Shown here piece after piece: positions 57,841 to 64,000 of a DNA stretch of 64,000 bases (position 1 is the first letter of the stretch; every line of letters starts with the position of its first letter). Both the position numbers and the translations under genes were made by a program. The stretch lies in contig CM073591.1 in the NCBI GenBank assembly GCA_037074705.1, positions 180,011,432 to 180,075,431 on the forward strand, in the 5' to 3' direction. The DNA is from Zhengitettix transpicula (Eukaryota; Arthropoda; Insecta; Orthoptera; Tetrigidae). A model generated the notes under the pieces. It had not been told where the DNA came from, searched no databases, and saw nothing but the letters and a program-made list of their open reading frames with translations.

Positions 57841-58270
57841 TGGGAATAAATTTGTTTCGTATTCAAATAAATAGAAGATTTCCCCACAGAACTTACATTT
57901 TCAAGTACTTTTCCAGATTTATAACCGAACCAAAATTCAATATTGCTTCCACCTTCATAAATTTTGGATTTCTTTATAGAATACTAATTTTCCTGCACGT
58001 TAATCTCGTGAAGCATGAATAAAATTTTCTTATTCATCACAGGACGTTATTCTACGTAAGCTTCCGTCAGAAAAATTAAGCTCTACTACCTGATTGAAAC
58101 TACTAATGCTCCTTTTGTATAAAGGTAATGTTCGCCCTTACCGGTTAAGTACGAAAATAGCTTCTTCTCAAGCTGCGTGACTTTCCAAAAAAGTTTCCCT
58201 ATTCGAATATTCACATGTCTTTCTCGCTATTATCTAAATAAATAAAATAGTATATTTGTCCGTACATTGC
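57841..58270. other. unclassified AT-rich spacer
   Basis: No recognised feature. Confidence 0.35.
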
Positions 58271-58283
58271 ATAGAATAGAGAG

Positions 58284-58818
58284 TAGCTGTCTGCGAGGGC
58301 TATTCTCTCGCAGGCAGAACCTTGTAGGAGAGATACGAAGGGGCTATCTTTGGGGATGCCTTTTCCTCTCTCCGTTTATGAACTAAGGTTCCCACAAGCC
58401 GAGGGAACTTGGGCCTGTTTTGAGAAGTGTATATTCCGGGGTCGCAGACCTTGGGCATACGGTAAGAGTTGTCCGCTATTCCTATTGGAATAGTAGGCCA
58501 GCTGCCTCCTAAACTAGTCGAGGCACCGAGAAGGGAATGCTGCTTCCCCACAGCAAACTCTTCTCCCGCTATCGGAAGGGCGTGGGACAAGTACCCAATG
58601 CCCAACCTACCTGATGCAGGTTTTTCTAGGATTTTCCCTGCATGAGTTTTAGGCGAATGCCGGGTAGGATCCTTAAACTATAGCCCGGGGACCTTAGTTA
58701 ACCCTTGGCTACCTTCCTCTACCCTTCCGCATCCCCCCTTTCAAATCCCTTCCTATGCTATTAAAGGGGAGTTACCACTATGTGAATTACCCTCATGTAG
58801 ACTGTTACACTAAAAAAA
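58284..58818 (+). mobile_element. SINE-like retroposon with target duplication
   Basis: 535 bp, collinear with the full copy at 7797 and ending in an A-run. The flanks are ATAGAATAGAGAG (58271-58283) and ATAGAATCGAGAG (58819-58831), a 13-bp duplication with one mismatch. This agrees with the 13-bp duplication of the 7797 copy and makes the retroposon interpretation firm. Its 5' end lies within the palindromic segment, so it is about 30 bp shorter at the 5' side. Confidence 0.85.
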
Positions 58819-58959
58819 ATAGAATCGAGAGATTTTAGTATATATAACTTTACGTTTCATTCAAATGGGAGCCGAAAATAACTATAAACTTTAATATGGA
58901 TGACTTTTAGAATATTTACAAAATTATCACAATACCTTTATTAGGAACAAAATTATGGT

Positions 58960-59360
58960 CAATAATGGGGTGCGGTTACCGCGTTTTATGAATGCGGTTA
59001 TGGAGCAAATTTGACCCATGTTTGAACACGTGTTCCTTTAGAACCGGAAGCAAACACTATGGAAGTAAGACACTACTTCTACCCCCAGGAGCGGCGATGG
59101 CGGGGGAATATTTTCAAATGACCGATATATTTGTCGGAAGAAAAATTTTTGGAGTGAATGAGATAGGTAGCGTTTCTGCAGATATTTTTGTGTATAATTT
59201 CAGCCCCATTTGACATGGGAGGGTAGCACCTTTAGGGATGGGGTGGATGGGCGTTTCAAAAAGATAATGTAAAAAATACTGAGAATGGAGTAAAATCCGG
59301 GGTAATGGATGTCGCTGAGTTTAATTTTGACAATGCGGGCATCGTAGGGCACACAGCTGG
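58960..59360 (+). mobile_element. Helitron-like fragment, copy 6, with readable 3' end
   Basis: Collinear with copy 5 and with the minus strand of the 52-56 kb element: GGAGCAAATTT, AACACGTGTTC, AAGCAAACACT, GGGGTGGATGGGCGTT, GGATGTCGCTGAGTTTAATT. It ends GGGCATCGTAGGGCACACAGCTGG|T, that is, hairpin remnant plus CTGG followed by T, which fits the CTRR-T rule for Helitron 3' ends. 5' truncated. Confidence 0.68.
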
Positions 59361-60205
59361 TTCTAATATAAATAAAGACGCGGAAACGTAGGGCATATAG
59401 TAATATATTATTATAAATTATAATTACTCCACTATACTTTCATCAATGTTGTTATTGTTAAACACTGATCTCGGAACGATCGATAAACGGAACTATTGCG
59501 TGAAAGAAAAGCCGTATCAACGAAATTAAGCAAAACGTTCTTCTAAACTATCTTTCGAAACGTCAGTATTGTAAAATAGATTTAGTAATTCAGAAAGCAT
59601 CTTATTAATTTAATTTAGTGAGGTGGAAAATTTTCTAAAGGCATTTTTCAGAGGTTTGTATTAAGCACAATAGTTTAAACTTCGAGCAGTCTTTGAAAGC
59701 AACTACTTCATTTTTACGATACTTTTTAACGATCCGTTTGGAAGACTGTAAAATATGGTAGGAATCATTTTCTTAAATATGGTAGGAATCATTTTCTTTA
59801 CAATCGTGATTCGATAATTCATAGGTAATACCACTCTATTGGACTTGTAATTTTATAATCTGCTGACAAAGAAGTTATATACTTTTTCGGGTATTGTTGT
59901 TAAGAAATTAAGAAAATAATATGACAGGAATAGCGCAAATATCAATAAAATAAACGATTTCGTACTGAATCAAAGATTGTTCTAAAAGAAAATTTCAACG
60001 TTTTTACTCCAAGAAAACTTTTCTTCTTTGAGAAAAAGAAACTGTGAGCTGTGCCGTGTGTGTCCGAGGATTCACTCATCTACACTAACCAGCTCGTGAA
60101 TTTTTTAACTATAAACTACATCAGTCGACGTAAAAATAACATTTTTTACGAAGATGACTATGTAAAATACTAATTATACTATATATAAGTGTTAAAATAT
60201 TCTGC
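59361..60205. other. unclassified AT-rich spacer with a 24-bp tandem duplication
   Basis: A 24-bp unit beginning AAATATGGTAGG is perfectly duplicated at 59751-59774 and 59775-59798. Nothing else recognised. Confidence 0.5.
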
Positions 60206-60860
60206 GGTAAATGATAGCACCCGTGATATTAGTTCTAATTCCTTCAACCCATAATTTAATAGGTTATAATTTTTAAAAGCAGACAAATTTAGACCAAGTC
60301 CAGAGTCTCAGTGTTGTCCCATTTGCGGTCAGATTAATATGCAAACAGTGTCCCCGTGGAATCAGAGGATGAGGAAAGCCCGTAATCACACCTCATTATT
60401 TACCCCGTGGTCTTCTGTCTATCAAACATAGATTTATTTTACTTGACGTATATATCAATTCTACGCAACAAGAAAAATGACACCAAATATTCTATAATTC
60501 ACTGAATTTTTAGCGCAACATATAAACTCTGTTTCGTACTGAAATGACTTTTTTGTGGTATTACTCGTAACAAGTTTTACCGCGATACACATTCGGACGT
60601 TAAGTCTAGCTTCTTCGATATCTTTCTACAATTTTATCATTCCGACGTCATGAACTTTTCTTCAAACGCATTCTGTTAAAATGAAACAACATCGACGCAA
60701 TGGAAACGCCTCATTTAATGTAGAGATAGAGGATAGTTAACTGTCTCACGACTCGCTGTAGCACTTGAAATAAACCTAAATTGCCGTCTTCTTATCTGGT
60801 ATAAACAGTTAAAACGCTGATTTCACATTTTGTGCTACATAAATCTGCATGTATAGTATA
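60206..60860 (+). repeat. direct duplication, left copy
   Basis: About 653 bp starting at TAAATGA and ending CTGCATGTATAGTATA, repeated in the same orientation at 62174-62836. The copies differ by scattered substitutions and a few small indels (for example an extra stretch of about 20 bp near 62405 in the right copy). No coding or known family is recognised inside the unit. Its right edge is the target TA of mariner-5. Confidence 0.9.
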
Positions 60861-62173
60861 CCACTGTTAACAAAAAGTAAGATAAATTTATTTATAAAAT
60901 ATAAATTCTTTATTTATTCTTCCAAATCAATTTCATCCCCTTCAAAGTAATCCCCGTCCGATAAAATGCACTTTTTCCAACGCTTATTCCAGTCCTCGAA
61001 ACAGTCAGAATAGTCTTTTCCCGGTATAACCTTCAAGACCTTCTTCGATTCGGGTTTTATCTCCTCAATCGTGTCAAAACGGCGTCTCCGCATTGGCCTT
61101 TTGAGTTTGCTGAATAGCCAGAAGTCGCACGGAGACAAATCAGGCGAATACGGTGGTTGGGGAGCGATATGAGTCGAGTTTTTGGCAAAAAAGTCGCGAA
61201 GAACCAATGCAGTATGACATGGTGCATTATCGTGATGAAGGAACCAAGAGTTGTTCGCGCATAATTCCGGCCGTTTCAGACGAATAGCTTCACGCAAACG
61301 ACGCATAACGCTCAAATAATATTCTTTGTTGACAGTTTGGCACGGTGGAAGGAACTCATAGTGCACCACACCACAAAAATCAAAGAAAACTGTCAACAAG
61401 ACCTTGATTTTCGACCGACTTTGCCGTGGTCTTTTCGGTCTTGCTTGACCTTTTGAGCGATATTCGCTGGATTGGTCGGTGGTTTCAGGGTCGTATGCGT
61501 AAATCCAAGTCTCGTCTCCAGTAATGATGCATTTCAAGTGGTCCTGATAGTCAGACAGCAAATTTTCACACACATCAACGCGAATGATTTTTTCCAAAAA
61601 ATTGAGTGATTTTGGCACCAATCGAGACTTGACGCGTTTGAGACACAAAACATTCTTCAAAATGGTTTGGGCTGAGCCAAATGATATTCGAACACTATTA
61701 GCGAGATCTCTAATTGTTCATCCGCGATTTTCAAGCACCAAATCTTTGATTTTTTGGGCGTGGCCCTCGTCAGTAGACGTTGATGGTCGTCCAGAGCGCG
61801 GTTCGTCTTCAACGCCTTCTCGGCCCTTTTTGAACTCGTTGTACCACTTATAAACGTTTTTTGGGGGCCATAGTTTGATCACCAAAGAACTTCCGCAACA
61901 TTTTCAACGTGTCCGCACAAGAATATTCGTTCCGCAAACAAAATTTGATGCACGTTATTTGCTCAACAAATTCACCTATTGCAAAATTCGAAAAATTCAA
62001 TTTTGGTTGTTTACAAAAACACTTGGAACTCGGAGATAATTAGACCTTTTAACAAGCAGACGCTTGGAAAATATTATAGACAGTCCTACCAATCTAGGGA
62101 AAAATAATTACCTGCCTTCCTAATACCCGGGAGCTTTAAATGACAATTTCACCTTACTTTTTGATCACAGTGG
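60861..62173 (-). mobile_element. mariner-5, full-length, at the junction of a duplication
   Basis: 1313 bp with inverted repeats CCACTGTTAACAAAAAGTAA at the left and, on the minus strand, CCACTGTGATCAAAAAGTAA at the right (two mismatches in 20). It is flanked by TA at 60859-60860 and 62174-62175. It is a third mariner subfamily here, distinct in termini and protein from mariner-1/2/3 and mariner-4. It sits exactly between the two copies of a direct duplication of about 655 bp. Confidence 0.95.
60914..62020 (-). pseudogene. mariner-5 transposase, two disabling mutations
   Basis: The last 248 codons (60914-61660) are open and carry ITGDETWIYAYDPET, LHHDNAPCHTALVL and PYSPDLSPCDFWLF, with 34 residues between the second and third aspartates, so the catalytic triad looks intact. 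Upstream, on the minus strand, the N-terminal helix-turn-helix region is readable (FCLRNEYSCADTLKMLRKFF, then DEPRSGRPSTST) but is broken by an extra A in the A-run at about 61859-61864 and by a TGA near 61721. No start codon is certain. This is the least damaged transposase in the window. Confidence 0.9.
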
Positions 62174-62836
62174 TAAATGAGACCACCGGTAATGTTAGTT
62201 CTAATTCCTTCAACATATAATGTAATAGGTTATAATTTTTGAAGGCAGACAAATTTAGACCAAGTCCAGATTCTCAGTGTTGTGCGGTCAGATAATATGC
62301 AGGCAGTGTCCCCGTGGAACCAGAGGATGAGGAAAGCCTGTAATCACACCTCATTATTTACCCCGTGGTCTTCTGTCTATCAAACTTAGATTTATTTTAT
62401 TTGACGTTTATTTTAAAATATTTTTGTATATATCAATTCTACGCAACAAGAAAAATGACACCAAATATTCTATAATTCACTGAATTTGAGCGCAACATAT
62501 CAACTCTGTTTCGTACTGAAATGACTTTTTTGTGGTATTACTCGTAACATGTTTTACCGCGATACACATTCGGACGTTCAGTCTAGCTTCTTCGATATCT
62601 TTCTACAATTTTATCATTCCGACGTCATGAACTATTTTTTTCAAACGCATTCTGTTAAAATGAAACAACATCGACGCGATGGAAACGCCTCATTTAATGT
62701 AGAGATAGTGAATAGTTAACTGTCTCACGACTCGCTGTAGCACTTGAAATAAACCTAAATTGCCGTCTTATCTGGTATTAACAGTTAAAACGTTGATTTA
62801 ATATTTTGTGCTACATAAATCTGCATGTATAGTATA
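62174..62836 (+). repeat. direct duplication, right copy
   Basis: 663 bp collinear with 60206-60860, from TAAATGA to GTATAGTATA. The sequence beyond (from TATTTGAGC) is unrelated to mariner, and the sequence before the left copy likewise lacks mariner, so only the inner junction is occupied by the transposon. Confidence 0.9.
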
Positions 62837-63514
62837 TATTTGAGCAAACTTTTTGCTGCCTATTTTAAAAATCCTATCCATAATAACCCATTTTTGTTTC
62901 ATAACACCTTTCCTTTGGTACGAACGAAAATAAATAGTATATCTGGCTCGGAATCATTAACAAGAAGAAAATTTAAGATATTTTCATTTATTCCTCACTC
63001 ACAACCAGTTCGTCGGATTGGTTTCTGTCCCTACGACCCATGAACCCTGTCTCCAAGCTGGGGTGTTCTAGTGATCAGTTCAGACACCACCTGAATTATA
63101 AATTAATTGGAATCATATAGAAAAGATTTTAAAATAAAATATTAAATAAAAGCAAAGTTTAATACGTATACGTCCCCTAAGTTAATATGAGTCGTGAATA
63201 CAACCTTTCCTTATCCCAGGTGGACTCTCCCTAACTGCTATTTTGTCCGCAAATGGTTACTGAAAATGGGACACAACCAAGATTTTCGATGTTGATTATT
63301 TAATAAAGTTAATCCTCTCTTGTTGGCACTAATAACAGGTACTGCAGGAATACTGCGTATGCGCATTTCTTATTTTAGTCAGAAATTATGTGCTGCATTA
63401 GCTCAGGCAGTTTAAAGTCTTCGAAATCGAAACAGGAATTCAGTGTTAAAACAATTATTATCAAGGTTGCTAAAATTAAGACCCAATTATAACTTAATAT
63501 ATTTTATTATTATT
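62837..63514. other. unclassified AT-rich spacer
   Basis: No recognised feature. The ORF at 62825-63043 spans the end of the duplication and is incidental. Confidence 0.35.
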
Positions 63515-64000
63515 ATTTTTTTTTAGGGCAACAGGCTACATGAGGGTGATCCACATTTGGCAACTCCCCTTTAATAGCAGGGGGGATGCGGAAGGGTAGA
63601 GCAAGGTAGCCAAGGGTTAACTAGGGCCCCCGGGCTATATTTTAAGGATCCTACCCGGCATTCGCCTAGAGAAATGCAGGGAAAACCTTAGAAAAACCTG
63701 CATCGGGTAGGTCGGACATTGGGTACTTGTCCCACGTCCTCACGATAGCGGGAGAGGAGTTTGCTGTGGGGACGCAGCATTCCCTTCTCCGTGCCTCGAC
63801 CAGTTTAGGAGGCAGCTGGCCGACTATTCCAATGGGAATAGCGAACAACTCTTACCGTATGCCCAAGGTCTGTGACCCCGGAACATACACCTCTCAAAAC
63901 AGGCCGAGGTGCCTCGGCTTGTGGGAACCTTAGTTCAAAACCGGAGAGGAAAAGGCATACCCAAAGGTAGCCACTTCGTATCTCTCCTAAAAGGTTCTGC
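63515..64000 (-). mobile_element. SINE-like retroposon, copy cut by the window end
   Basis: Starts with a T-run (63516-63525), the complement of the A tail, then GGGCAACAGGCTACATGAGG, AGCCAAGGGTTAACTAGGGC, GGATCCTACCCGGCATTCGC and on to the CTCTCCTAAAAGGTTCTGC segment at the window edge, where the palindromic 5' part should follow. It is close in sequence to the copies at 7797 and 58284. Confidence 0.85.

Noticed and set aside
59751..59798. Regulatory tandem repeat
   Set aside because: Only two copies of 24 bp in AT-rich sequence; simple local duplication is enough to explain it.
61584..61853. 89-codon plus-strand ORF over mariner-5
   Set aside because: It is antisense to the transposase N-terminus and has no motif of its own.

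Overview
The window looks like a gene-poor stretch of a large, AT-rich, repeat-laden insect (or other arthropod) genome. I found no cellular protein-coding gene, no rRNA and no convincing functional tRNA. What can be recognised is almost entirely transposable elements, most of them broken, and together they account for well over half of the bases. The arthropod call rests on six mariner elements, an R1-clade non-LTR retrotransposon (a clade typical of arthropods), Jockey- and RTE-like LINE pieces, Penelope-like GIY-YIG remnants, PIF/Harbinger and hAT relics, Helitron-like elements and tRNA-derived SINEs. I cannot name the species.

Layout. 0-6.4 kb: mariner-1, a tRNA-derived SINE, a Helitron-like element, then two solo LTRs head to head. 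6.4-12.3 kb: a LINE 3' relic, an A-tailed SINE-like retroposon with a 13-bp target duplication inside an older repeat, a LINE RT fragment, and Penelope and hAT fragments. 12.3-21 kb: two more solo LTRs of the same family, a very old mariner, an internally deleted RTE element with perfect 13-bp target duplications, an RT fragment and a Helitron-like element. 21-27 kb: mariner-4 with good inverted repeats, a PIF/Harbinger element with TTA target duplication, a foldback MITE and mariner-2. 28.9-29.4 kb: an unexplained inverted/direct repeat composite. 30.5-32.7 kb: an R1-clade element with RT and C-terminal domains, frameshifted. 33-40 kb: foldback MITEs, a solo LTR, two Jockey-like 3' ends, Penelope fragments and a Harbinger remnant. 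40.2-43.3 kb: mariner-3 in a Helitron-like fragment, itself broken by a SINE-like retroposon and a LINE 3' end. 45.5-50.8 kb: several SINE-like copies, Helitron-like fragments and an unexplained GC-richer island. 51.5-57 kb: a solo LTR split by a 4.36-kb Helitron whose exact empty site can be read from another LTR copy in this window. 58-64 kb: more SINE-like and Helitron-like copies, and a 650-bp direct duplication with mariner-5 sitting exactly at its junction.

Nothing here works as a gene system. The value of the window is as a record of insertions: several families can be ordered in time by nesting, and five insertions have target duplications or filled and empty sites that can be checked directly. 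The most unusual items are the duplication-mariner-duplication structure (60.2-62.8 kb), the Helitron in an LTR with internally amplified blocks (51.6-57.0 kb), six solo LTRs all flanked by ATAT, and the short chimeric ORF made by an RTE internal deletion (18.36-18.90 kb).
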